Of a stretch of DNA of 64,000 bases, positions 1 to 8,049 are shown in pieces. Source of the stretch: Terrimonas rubra (GTDB lineage: Bacteria; Bacteroidota; Bacteroidia; Chitinophagales; Chitinophagaceae); contig NZ_JBHUOZ010000003.1 of assembly GCF_042686025.1 (NCBI RefSeq), positions 868,001 to 932,000 of the forward strand, given 5' to 3'. The notes below the pieces were generated by a model. It was not told the DNA's origin and made no database searches. It worked only from the letters and a program-made list of their open reading frames with translations. The stretch's first letter is position 1. Each line of letters begins with the position of its first letter. Position numbers and translations under genes: made by a program.

Positions 1-447
1 ATAGTTGGTTTGTTCCTGTATATGAAACGCGGTGAGGGAATGGAATACATCTTTGATCTCCACACCGTAAGCGCCGATATTCTGCATGGGTGAAGCGCCA
101 ACACAGCCGGGTATGAGTGACAGGTTTTCCAGGCCGCCCCAGCCATTATCAATACAATGTAATACAAAGCGGTGCCAGTTCTCACCACCACCGGCTTTGA
201 TGGTTACGGTATCATCGTCCTGTGCTATTACCTGGATGCCTTTGACCCGGTTTTGCAAAACCGTACCATCATAGTTTTTAGTAAATAAAATATTACTGCC
301 TCCCCCAATGATCAATGGTTGGCTGTTACCGGTGCTGATAGCTTCCTGTAACTCGGTGGTGTTGTTAAAGGCGCAAAACTTTTTGGCAATTACATCGATC
401 CCAAAAGTATTATATGCCTTCAAAGAAATATTTTCCTGAAATTGCAT
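1..447 (-). CDS. murB: UDP-N-acetylenolpyruvoylglucosamine reductase (partial, N-terminal part)
   Basis: Reduces UDP-GlcNAc-enolpyruvate to UDP-MurNAc with NADPH in cytoplasmic peptidoglycan precursor synthesis. The visible 149 residues start at ATG 447 and run off the left edge of the window. They contain the FAD-binding motif IIGGGSNILF (about residues 47-56) and the family signature IPGCVGASPMQNIGAYGVE (about 114-132), both diagnostic for MurB. The catalytic C-terminal half is outside the window. The start lies only 24 bp from the start of the divergent gene at 472, so each promoter must overlap the other gene or sit in this tiny gap. Confidence 0.93.
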   Translation of the reverse strand, partial: MQFQENISLKAYNTFGIDVIAKKFCAFNNTTELQEAISTGNSQPLIIGGGSNILFTKNYDGTVLQNRVKGIQVIAQDDDTVTIKAGGGENWHRFVLHCIDNGWGGLENLSLIPGCVGASPMQNIGAYGVEIKDVFHSLTAFHIQEQTNY

Positions 448-471
448 ACTGCAATATAAACTTAAATTTTT

Positions 472-1149
472 ATGGCGGTAAAAACAGTTGCGGTTATCGG
501 GGGTACAGGAATGATAGGTAAAAGCCTGGTGCAATTTTTAATTGCTGACCCGGAGGTGGAGACCATTAAGTTACTGGTAAGGCGGCCCATGGAAAAACCA
601 CATGCTAAAGTGGAAGTGAAACTGGTGGATTTTACCGACAGGGAATCGGTACAACTGGCATTGGAAGAAAGCGAAGTGGTGTTTTGCGCCATTGGCACAA
701 CACAGAAAAATGTGAAGGGAAATAATGAGCTATACCGCAAAATTGATTTTGATATACCCGTTCTGGCTGCAAAATTATGGCAGGAAGTAGGCTTTACACA
801 ATTTGTGATTGTATCATCTATTGGAGCTGCTGCCAACAATAAAAATTTTTATTTACAGTTAAAGGGCGAAGTGGAGGAAGCACTGATTGCTACACAGGTA
901 CCTTCCCTGCATATTATGCAGCCATCGATGTTATTGGGTTTAAGAGAAGAAAAAAGACCGCTGGAAGGTTTTTTACAGGCTACCATGCGTTTTACTTCAA
1001 AACTTTTTGTGGGCAGCTGGCGGCAGTACCGTGCTATAGAGGGTGCTACGGTGGCCAAAGCCATGTTACAGGCCGCTAAAGAAGCAAAGCCCGGTGTACA
1101 CCGGTATACTTTTGATGCGATAAAAGCGCTGGCAGAGAAGGGGATTTAA
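472..1149 (+). CDS. NAD(P)-binding Rossmann protein, SDR-a/TIP30-like oxidoreductase
   Basis: A 225-residue atypical short-chain dehydrogenase. The N-terminal Rossmann fold is clear: VIGGTGMIGKSL at residues 9-20 is the dinucleotide-binding glycine motif, followed by LLVRRP and a later VVFCAIGTT segment. The shape matches the NmrA/HTATIP2 (TIP30)-like family, whose members bind NADP(H) and often have unknown substrates; a catalytic Tyr-x3-Lys is not obvious in the FVIVSSIGAAANNKNFYLQLKGEVE stretch except Y-x2-LK, as in TIP30-like proteins. It is a single gene divergent from murB and convergent with priA. The substrate cannot be inferred. Confidence 0.75.
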   Translation: MAVKTVAVIGGTGMIGKSLVQFLIADPEVETIKLLVRRPMEKPHAKVEVKLVDFTDRESVQLALEESEVVFCAIGTTQKNVKGNNELYRKIDFDIPVLAAKLWQEVGFTQFVIVSSIGAAANNKNFYLQLKGEVEEALIATQVPSLHIMQPSMLLGLREEKRPLEGFLQATMRFTSKLFVGSWRQYRAIEGATVAKAMLQAAKEAKPGVHRYTFDAIKALAEKGI

Positions 1150-1215
1150 GAATTAATATTTAAGATTTGTGATTTTATATTGAGGGAACCAGGATCGCTT
1201 AATCTTCAAGTCCTA

Positions 1216-1247
1216 ATTCATTATTCATCATTCATAATTCATCATTC
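1216..1247. repeat. Degenerate ATTCATnATTCATC tandem repeat
   Basis: Between the convergent ends of the oxidoreductase gene and priA there is a low-complexity run made of about four imperfect copies of ATTCAT/ATTCATC. It contains no coding potential. It may be a short intergenic repeat of the kind scattered in Bacteroidota genomes, but only one copy is visible in this window. Confidence 0.5.
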
Positions 1248-1258
1248 TTTATCCCTCT

Positions 1259-3766
1259 CTACACCCCATCCACATCCGGTATCACCACCACGCTTCTGAA
1301 ACGCTGTTGTTGCTGCAGGTTGATGATCTGTATTTTAATATCCTGTTTACATTCCTGTATTAACTGTTGCTGCCGGGGAAGTTTGATGAGCAGTTCCATG
1401 ATATACTGGTTGCGTATACGGTTAATGATAGGTTCTGCCGGGCCGGTGAGGTAATTACCATATTTAGGTTGCAGGCTAACGGTAAATTGTTGTGCGGCCT
1501 GTTGTACCACTTCCTTTATTTTATGTTTGAAGTTGAGATGAATGATGCGGGCGAAAGGCGGGTAGGCAAATTGTTTACGTTTATCTATCTCGTCGGCATA
1601 CATTTTTTTGTAGGCATGCTGCTGTACATATTGTAAAACCGGGTGCTGCGGCTGACCGGTCTGTATCAGTACCTGGCCGGTTTCGCTGCGGCGGCCGGCA
1701 CGCCCGCTTACCTGTTCCATTAACTGGTAGGCCCGTTCGTTTACCCTGAAATCGGCAAAGTTCAAAATGCCGTCTGCATCTAAAATGCCCACCAGGGCCA
1801 CGGTGTCAAAGTCGAGACCTTTTACGACCATTTGTGTACCCACCAGTATATCGATACGTTGTTGTTCAAACTGCTGCAACAGGGTATCATGCGCATGTTT
1901 ACCCCTTACGGTATCAATATCCATACGGGCTACTTTGGCTTTGGGGAATTTTTCCTGCAACAGCTCTTCAATTTTTTCCGTACCAAAATTGCGTTGCACA
2001 AATGCATGACTGCCGCAGGCCAGGCAGGTTTGTAACGGCGGGTATGTTGAACCACAATAATGACAGGCCAGTTGGTTGGTATGTTTATGAAAAGTAAGCG
2101 ATACATTACAATGTTTACACTTGGGTACCCAGTTACATACACTGCATACCTGGTAGGGCGAGTAACCACGGCGGTTTTGAAAAAGGATGACCTGTTTTTG
2201 CCTGGCTATGCTTTCCTCAATGGCTTTCGCGAGGTCGGGTGTAATAATGGCTTTCTCCTTGTCGTTTGGTTTGCGTTCTATTTTGCGGATATCAATCATC
2301 TGTATCTGCGGCATCTGTACATCCCCAAAACGTTCGTTCAGTTCAATTAAAGCATATTTACCTGTTTGGGCATTATAATAGGATTCCAGCGATGGGGTAG
2401 CGCTGCCCAGTAGAACTTTGGCCTGGTATAAAGAGGCAAAATAGATAGCCGTATCACGGCCATGGTATCTTGGCGCAGGTTCCTGTTGTTTGTAGGAAGT
2501 ATCGTGTTCTTCATCACAAATGATCAATGACAGGTCCCGGAAAGGTAAAAACAAAGTGGAACGGGCGCCTAATATAATTTTTAGTTCACCGCTTTTTACC
2601 TTGTTCCATATTTCCACTCTTTCGTTCTGCGAAAATTTGGAATGGTATACACCGATATAACCACCAAAATGTTTTTGCAAACGCCGGATGATCTGCGAGG
2701 TAAGTGCAATTTCGGGTAACATATATAATACCTGTTTACCCTGTTTAATATGCTCTTCTATCAGGCGTATATATAATTGCGTTTTGCCACTGGAAGTAAC
2801 CCCGTGCAATAAACTCACGGTCTTATCGGTAAAACTTTCTTTCACCTGCTGATAGGCTGTCTGCTGGGCAGGGGAGAGCTCAAAATCGATGGTAATATCT
2901 TTGGGCAGGTATTGTATCCTGTCCACTTCCCGTTTCTCGCTGCGTAAAATGTTCTTGGCAATCAATCCTTTTAACTGGGCATCGGAAGCACCTGATTTTT
3001 TTAGCAAAGCCTGGCGGGTTACGCTGCCGGTGGTTTTGCTTAAATGCAGGTAGGCCAGCAGCAGTTCCATTTGTTTTTCGGCACGTTGTAGTTTCGGGTC
3101 TTCATTTAACAACTTAGCTAAAGTGGCTTCCTGCTCGTATGCTTTCTGCAGCAGGATATAGGTTTCTTTTTTAGGTGCATAAGTGTTTTTCAACGCCTCC
3201 CATACATAACAAACCCTTTTATGGATAAGGCGGTTAACCACCGGGTATACATGGGGAGAGTCAAGTATCAGTTGTATTTCGGTCAGTTTTAATTCTTTCT
3301 TCAGTAACAGGGCTTCTGCCACTACATACTCTTCTGCATCCAGGTTGGTAAAATCATCGCCAAATTCCTCGTTATACACCACGATGGTTTCACTGGATAA
3401 TTTAAAATGGGCCGGTAAACCGGCGGCCATTACTTCCCCTTCGCTGCACATATAGTAAGTGGCCATCCACTCCCATAGCTTTAACTGTTCGGCATATACT
3501 ACGGGTTCTGCATCCAGTACATTCAGAATATCCTTGGGTTCAAAAAACTCGGGTTTATCGGAATGAATGCGTTTAACGATACCCGCATATTTTTTCTGCT
3601 TACCTAAATTTACTTCTACCCGGCAGCCGGGGGAGGTAAGTGATTGCAGGTGTTCGGGTATACGCCAGGTATAGTTTTGGGGTAATGCCAACGGAATAAT
3701 TACTTCGGCATAAACCGAACTGCTAGCTGATGTGGAAGTAAATAAAGTATTCTCGGTTACCGGCAT
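1259..3766 (-). CDS. priA: Primosomal protein N', replication restart helicase PriA
   Basis: A 3'-5' superfamily 2 DNA helicase that recognises stalled forks and reloads the replisome. At 835 residues it has the usual length. It shows an N-terminal 3'BD-like domain (VIIPLALPQNYTW), Walker A GVTSSGKT at 322-329, the DEEH box at 418-421, GSATPS (motif III) and a zinc-binding insert with paired cysteines (CSVCNWVPKCKHC ... CHYCG ... CLACG). Motif V/VI sequences (GTQMVVKGLDF; QVSGRAGR) are also present. All expected motifs are intact. It lies downstream of the acyltransferase gene on the same strand with a 28 bp gap, so the two may be co-transcribed. Confidence 0.96.
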   Translation of the reverse strand: MPVTENTLFTSTSASSSVYAEVIIPLALPQNYTWRIPEHLQSLTSPGCRVEVNLGKQKKYAGIVKRIHSDKPEFFEPKDILNVLDAEPVVYAEQLKLWEWMATYYMCSEGEVMAAGLPAHFKLSSETIVVYNEEFGDDFTNLDAEEYVVAEALLLKKELKLTEIQLILDSPHVYPVVNRLIHKRVCYVWEALKNTYAPKKETYILLQKAYEQEATLAKLLNEDPKLQRAEKQMELLLAYLHLSKTTGSVTRQALLKKSGASDAQLKGLIAKNILRSEKREVDRIQYLPKDITIDFELSPAQQTAYQQVKESFTDKTVSLLHGVTSSGKTQLYIRLIEEHIKQGKQVLYMLPEIALTSQIIRRLQKHFGGYIGVYHSKFSQNERVEIWNKVKSGELKIILGARSTLFLPFRDLSLIICDEEHDTSYKQQEPAPRYHGRDTAIYFASLYQAKVLLGSATPSLESYYNAQTGKYALIELNERFGDVQMPQIQMIDIRKIERKPNDKEKAIITPDLAKAIEESIARQKQVILFQNRRGYSPYQVCSVCNWVPKCKHCNVSLTFHKHTNQLACHYCGSTYPPLQTCLACGSHAFVQRNFGTEKIEELLQEKFPKAKVARMDIDTVRGKHAHDTLLQQFEQQRIDILVGTQMVVKGLDFDTVALVGILDADGILNFADFRVNERAYQLMEQVSGRAGRRSETGQVLIQTGQPQHPVLQYVQQHAYKKMYADEIDKRKQFAYPPFARIIHLNFKHKIKEVVQQAAQQFTVSLQPKYGNYLTGPAEPIINRIRNQYIMELLIKLPRQQQLIQECKQDIKIQIINLQQQQRFRSVVVIPDVDGV

Positions 3767-3794
3767 TATGGGATAAATATTTGATAAAGGTCGC

Positions 3795-4604
3795 TTAGTT
3801 TTCTGTTTGTTGCTCTTTTTTGATCCAGGCCGCCTTGTAGGCTTCCAGTTTTGCGGACATTATTTTATGTGTCTTTAGTTTTAAATCGGCTGCATCTGTT
3901 ACTGTAAGGCCGGCAACAGGTATTTCTTCTAAAAACACCACCCTGCATTTTCCCGGTGTCATACTCCATACACTGTCATAATGCATACGGCTATAAGTAT
4001 CTAAAAATAAAACGGGCTTAACCGGGGTCTGGGTTTCAATGGCCAGGCGGAAAGCCCCATCATAAAAATCTTTTAAGGGCCGGTGGGTGGTATTAAAAGT
4101 GCCTTCGGGGAAAAAGAATACCGAGATACCTTTTTTTATAATGGATGTCAGTACCCGGATACTTTTGGCCCTGTTGGCGGCATTGCTCCTGTCCACCGTT
4201 ACAATGGCATTTTTATAAATATACCCGAACAAGGGGATTTTGGCCATTTCCACTTTGCCCAGGGGCCTTATCGGCTGGCGGATCACTTTTACCAGTACGG
4301 CCGAATCCAGATAAGATATATGATTGGTAACAAATACGTACTGTTTTTGTTTATCATGCGGTTGTTCAAAGATGCGTTTGTGAAAAATGAATATCAGGGG
4401 GAACCAGATATCAGCCCATAAAGTACAGAGCCGGAGGATGAGGTTACCTCCCTGTATACGGCCCAGCAAAGCTGCCAGCATTACAAAGGGGAAAATAAGT
4501 AACATGATGGCCAAAAATAGACTGATGGCGTAAATACAGTAAACTACCTGTAATGGTTTCAGCAGTGCCTTCATCCCTTTACTTATTTTGGTGTTTTTTA
4601 TCAT
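3795..4604 (-). CDS. 1-acyl-sn-glycerol-3-phosphate acyltransferase (PlsC-like)
   Basis: A membrane-associated lysophospholipid acyltransferase that would transfer an acyl chain to lysophosphatidic acid. The catalytic HX4D box appears as NHISYLDS, and the acceptor-binding motif as FPEGTF further on. One or two N-terminal hydrophobic segments (LQVVYCIYAISLFLAIMLLIF and FVMLAALLG) would anchor it to the inner membrane. The frame is open to position 4643, but that start overlaps the upstream gene by 65 bp; ATG 4604 (MIKNTK) or ATG 4574 just after the upstream stop is more plausible. It forms an apparent operon with the DUF4258 gene and priA. Confidence 0.87.
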   Translation of the reverse strand: MIKNTKISKGMKALLKPLQVVYCIYAISLFLAIMLLIFPFVMLAALLGRIQGGNLILRLCTLWADIWFPLIFIFHKRIFEQPHDKQKQYVFVTNHISYLDSAVLVKVIRQPIRPLGKVEMAKIPLFGYIYKNAIVTVDRSNAANRAKSIRVLTSIIKKGISVFFFPEGTFNTTHRPLKDFYDGAFRLAIETQTPVKPVLFLDTYSRMHYDSVWSMTPGKCRVVFLEEIPVAGLTVTDAADLKLKTHKIMSAKLEAYKAAWIKKEQQTEN

Positions 4605-5058
4605 CACCCGGGCATTCGCATTGCCAGTTGGTGCCGAGGTCAATGGTGGTCACCACTTTTGTTTTATAATCACACTGGGCAAATACAATTCTTACCCGCT
4701 GGTCATCCGCCGTTGTTCCTTCCAGGGCATATTCGGGGCAGGGGCGTGCATTCACATTGCTTTTAGTATAGTTGACCTTTCCTTCCCGCATGATCTGTTC
4801 TACTTCGGCCTGGGTAATATGGCGGCATTGCATCCTGCATTTGGCATGGGCGGTGTATTCAATAAATGAAGTCCTTCTGTCAAAGCCCCGGTTCCGGTTA
4901 ACGGTGCTGGCCGGGTCGGTTGCAGTAGTGGTTGTTTTTTTAGTATCAGGTGTTGTCTTTTTCTCTGTTGGGGCCTGGCATTGGCGTACCACAAAGAGGA
5001 GTATGGCCAATAATACAACAACCAGTAAAGGGACAGCTTTTTTAAACCTGGGATTCAT
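4579..5058 (-). CDS. DUF4258 domain protein with N-terminal membrane anchor
   Basis: A 159-residue protein with one N-terminal hydrophobic helix (about residues 9-25, ending in RQC) followed by a Thr/Lys-rich linker. The C-terminal part resembles DUF4258, a small fold whose members carry the pattern H-A-x-x-R-M...I: here AHAKCRMQCRHITQAEVEQIM. The family function is unknown; in other bacteria such domains occur in toxin-like or stand-alone proteins. The sequence has several cysteines (CRMQC, CECPG). It is the first gene of the cluster leading to the acyltransferase and priA, and overlaps the following gene. Confidence 0.65.
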   Translation of the reverse strand: MNPRFKKAVPLLVVVLLAILLFVVRQCQAPTEKKTTPDTKKTTTTATDPASTVNRNRGFDRRTSFIEYTAHAKCRMQCRHITQAEVEQIMREGKVNYTKSNVNARPCPEYALEGTTADDQRVRIVFAQCDYKTKVVTTIDLGTNWQCECPGDDKKHQNK

Positions 5059-5238
5059 CCTGCAAGTTTAACGGATTATGGCCAAACCCTAAACTTATAA
5101 ATGCTTTAATAAGATAAAATAGCGGTTTCCTGTTGTAATAATCCGGGCTAGTGAACAAGGGGCGCAGTGTATCGTATGTGAAATTTTTTTCAAAAAATGT
5201 ATGGAATATTTCGGGTCTGCCATCTTATCAAAAAATAT

Positions 5239-5283
5239 AACTAAAAAAATAGTTTGTAAACTAAAAAATTAGTTATAAGTTTG
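5239..5283 (+). promoter_or_regulatory. BlaI-type operators overlapping a Bacteroidota promoter
   Basis: Two inverted repeats lie 20 bp apart: AACTAAAAAAATAGTT (5239-5254) and AACTAAAAAATTAGTT (5259-5274). They fall on a match to the Bacteroidota promoter, TTTG at 5253-5256 and TAAGTTTG at 5276-5283 with a 19 bp spacer. The second repeat fills the spacer and the first covers the -33 box, so a bound BlaI dimer would block RNA polymerase. The site sits just upstream of the BlaI-family gene at 5303, which implies autoregulation. Confidence 0.72.
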
Positions 5284-5302
5284 GTTTGTAAATTTTACGG
5301 AC

Positions 5303-5668
5303 ATGAAAACCTTAACAAAAGCGGAAGAGCAGGTAATGCAGGTGTTATGGCAATTGGGTAAATCTTTTTTACGGGATATAGTAGATAATATGCCGGTGCC
5401 AAAACCTCACCAGAATACCGTGGCCACCTTATTAAAGATCTTAATGGAAAAAGAGTTTGTAGCGGTAAATGTTATTGGCCGGCAGCATGAGTATTATGCG
5501 CTGGTAAGTAAGGAGGAGTATTCCAAAAAAACAATGCGCCAGCTGGTAAAGGGCTATTTCGAGGGCTCCTTCAGTAATGTAGTGTCTTTTCTGGTGGAGG
5601 AAAAAGATATATCAGTGGCCGAACTGGAAAATCTGCTGAAAAAGATAAAGGACAAGAAAGGGAAATAA
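5303..5668 (+). CDS. BlaI/MecI/CopY-family transcriptional repressor
   Basis: A 121-residue winged-helix repressor of the penicillinase-repressor family. The N-terminal segment (LTKAEEQVMQVLWQLG) and the recognition region (KPHQNTVATLLKILMEKEFVAV) match BlaI, and the C-terminal helices would form the dimer. It is followed 31 bp later by an M56 peptidase gene, the classic BlaI-BlaR1 sensor pair in which the membrane protease causes repressor cleavage. Two palindromic operators lie on its own promoter. No beta-lactamase gene is present nearby, so the regulated response is unknown. Confidence 0.9.
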   Translation: MKTLTKAEEQVMQVLWQLGKSFLRDIVDNMPVPKPHQNTVATLLKILMEKEFVAVNVIGRQHEYYALVSKEEYSKKTMRQLVKGYFEGSFSNVVSFLVEEKDISVAELENLLKKIKDKKGK

Positions 5669-5699
5669 ACTTTTTGATCAACGATTTTAAATCACTTAC

Positions 5700-7175
5700 A
5701 TGAAAGCCTTACTGTTTTATGTATTGCAGGTAGTATTATGCTCGGGCATATTATACAGTTATTACCTGCTGGTGTTAAGGAATAAAAAATTTCACCAGTA
5801 TAACCGGTTTTACCTGTTATCGGTGGTGGTACTGAGTTTTATTATCCCTTTACTGGAATTTAATATCAGGCCCGGTGACTTAGAGGTGGTGGACAGCCAG
5901 GTGTTGCAGAATATTTTTATTAAATCGTATAAACCTGCGGATACAAATAACCTGCAGCAGATCGGCAACTGGTTATTGAACAACGCTATTTCTATTGTAT
6001 ATATCGTTATAGCGGTTTTCTTCCTGTTCAGACTGGTAAAAAGTGTGGGGCATTTATTGCTGATCCGTCAAAGGTATAAGGCGGAAAAATTACAGAAGAT
6101 ACAGTTATTCCGTACCAACGAACCGGGGACGCCGTTCTCTTTTTTTAACTGGCTTTTCTGGGATAATACGATTGGTATGGAGTCGGATAAAGGCCGGCAG
6201 ATCTTTAAGCACGAACTATATCATATACAACAAAAACACAGCTGGGATATTATTGCCATGGAACTGGTTTGCGTAGTGGGCTGGGTGAATCCTTTTTTTC
6301 ACCTCATCAGGAGGGAACAGGCTACTATTCACGAGTTCCTGGCCGACCGTTATGCCATGCAACACCAGGATAAGTGGGATTATGCTGAACTGTTATTGGT
6401 ACAGGCGCTGACGCATAAAAAACGATTGACACAACCTTTTTTTAATAACCAGATAAAAAGACGTATAGCCATGATTACAAATGTTAACAAAACCAGCTTC
6501 CTGTATGTACGAAAGTTGCTGGTGCTGCCTATGTTATTACTGCTCGTAGCGTTGTTTGCCATTAATTGCTCCAATGATGATGCGGGCAAAGCAGAACAGC
6601 CTGTAGTTAATAAGGATTCTGTAGAGGAGATAGTGATTGAGCAAAAAACACCTGCCGGTAAAGACAGTGGTACGGTTGAAGAGCTCACCATTGTTGAGGA
6701 AAAACAGATCCCTCCACCTCCGCCGCCACCGAAAATTGAGGTACGGAAATTTATTCCTCCTAAAGTAGTGAAGGATGGTGAAGCCCCGTCAAAAGCAGAA
6801 CTGCCAAAGTTTATACCGCCCAAAGTGGTGAAGGATGAGGAAGCCGATCCTTCACAAGTATATAGTAAGGTGGACGTAGAGGCCAGTTTTCCAGGCGGTG
6901 TAAAAGGATGGGAAGACTTTTTGAGAAAAAATCTGAATGCCAATATACCGGTGGATCAGGGTGCACCAGCGGGACGTTATACCATCTTTGTCCAGTTTTT
7001 GGTAGATAAAGATGGAAATACAAGTGATTTTAAACAACTTACCCGACATGGATTTGGTATGGAAAAAGAAGTACTCAGGGTTTTAAAGTTAACCGGTAAA
7101 TGGAATCCTGCTTATGTGGATGGGAAAGCAGTAGCGGCCTATAGAAAACAACCTATTACTTTTGTTGTGGAATAG
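5700..7175 (+). CDS. M56-family (BlaR1-like) membrane metalloprotease with TonB-like C-terminus
   Basis: A 491-residue polytopic protein. Hydrophobic helices lie at about residues 3-25, 38-55 and 95-115, with another near 270-290. The zinc-protease motif HELYH is at 171-175, followed by EFLADRYAM. After the last membrane helix comes a Pro/Lys-rich linker with PPPPPPPK and the unit KFIPPKVVKD repeated twice, then a TonB C-terminal-like domain (FPGG...LRKNLN...G.YTIFVQFLVDKDG). BlaR1 of Firmicutes instead ends in a penicillin-binding sensor; this M56-TonB arrangement is common in Bacteroidota. It is paired with the BlaI gene upstream. Confidence 0.88.
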   Translation: MKALLFYVLQVVLCSGILYSYYLLVLRNKKFHQYNRFYLLSVVVLSFIIPLLEFNIRPGDLEVVDSQVLQNIFIKSYKPADTNNLQQIGNWLLNNAISIVYIVIAVFFLFRLVKSVGHLLLIRQRYKAEKLQKIQLFRTNEPGTPFSFFNWLFWDNTIGMESDKGRQIFKHELYHIQQKHSWDIIAMELVCVVGWVNPFFHLIRREQATIHEFLADRYAMQHQDKWDYAELLLVQALTHKKRLTQPFFNNQIKRRIAMITNVNKTSFLYVRKLLVLPMLLLLVALFAINCSNDDAGKAEQPVVNKDSVEEIVIEQKTPAGKDSGTVEELTIVEEKQIPPPPPPPKIEVRKFIPPKVVKDGEAPSKAELPKFIPPKVVKDEEADPSQVYSKVDVEASFPGGVKGWEDFLRKNLNANIPVDQGAPAGRYTIFVQFLVDKDGNTSDFKQLTRHGFGMEKEVLRVLKLTGKWNPAYVDGKAVAAYRKQPITFVVE

Positions 7176-7269
7176 CAATAAGAGTAATCCCACGGATTTT
7201 GATCCACAAAAGAACGGCGATATACAGGCAAATAACAATAGCTGGTTTTATACCGCAGCAACCTTTTTA

Positions 7270-7986
7270 CTAACTGCTTATTTCTCGTGTGTTTTTACTT
7301 TTAAACTGCCAGTTAATAATTGGCAGTTTTCTTTTTTCGTTCACATTCCACAGTCCGAACTGTAAACCTCTCAGGCTTTTTGTTTTATTAAAAATGCCCA
7401 GCTGCAGCCCTTTTGTAGTACGGCCAAAATTGCCAATGCCTATTTGTATGCCTTGGGTATGGGCGCCATAGTTGGATACACCTGCCTGTAAGCCGTTCAG
7501 GTAGTAGGCTTCATTGAACATAGCCAGTTGAAGGCCGTTATGTTTTTGTGCAAAGTTCATGAATACCGATGCGGTAATACCATTTACCTGGAAATTGATA
7601 TTGCCTATGAGGCCTGTATTAATACCGTTGGTGATACAATCACAAACGGTGCCGGTAGCGGAGAGGGAAAGGCCATTTATTTTTTCAGATACGGGCTGAC
7701 CGGCTATTTTTTCAAATGCACTATCCGATTCAACTACAGGGCTGCGGGGAACAAGGGGTATCACAATGCCGGCCCCGATCAGTTCAATTTTAATACCATT
7801 GGTATTGGTATTACGCACTGCGTTGCTAACGGTACCGATACCAACGGATATACCGTGGATATGAATATTTTTCTGGTGATAGGTCCAGGCCGGGAAATAA
7901 TTTCGCTGTTTACCGTCTTGTGCAAAAGAAGTATTACAGAAAGTAATGCCTGATAACAGGATAAAAAAAAATGTTGTAGTCTTCAT
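7270..7986 (-). CDS. Secreted LA_2272-type surface repeat protein
   Basis: A 238-residue exported protein with a signal peptide ending at about SFAQ (residue 22). The body is built of short degenerate repeats: NGLQLAMFN, NGLQAGVSN, QGIQIGIGN, KGLQLGIFN, RGLQFGLWN, each about 19-20 residues apart, predicted to form a beta-structure. This repeat is that of the LA_2272 family of surface repeat proteins, whose role is unknown. It is transcribed towards the M56 gene; the terminator of that operon lies within the 3' end of this gene. Confidence 0.72.
   Translation of the reverse strand: MKTTTFFFILLSGITFCNTSFAQDGKQRNYFPAWTYHQKNIHIHGISVGIGTVSNAVRNTNTNGIKIELIGAGIVIPLVPRSPVVESDSAFEKIAGQPVSEKINGLSLSATGTVCDCITNGINTGLIGNINFQVNGITASVFMNFAQKHNGLQLAMFNEAYYLNGLQAGVSNYGAHTQGIQIGIGNFGRTTKGLQLGIFNKTKSLRGLQFGLWNVNEKRKLPIINWQFKSKNTREISS
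7303..7336 (+). terminator. Rho-independent terminator of the BlaI/M56 operon
   Basis: Inverted repeat AAACTGCCA (7303-7311) and TGGCAGTTT (7321-7329) is followed by TTTTCTTTTTT on the plus strand. It lies about 130 bp after the M56 stop codon and inside the 3' coding end of the convergent repeat protein gene. Confidence 0.7.
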
Positions 7987-8049
7987 AGCCGTACTTAAGG
8001 CTACAAAGTTTACAACATTTGTTATGCTTTACAAAACCCAAACATTTTA

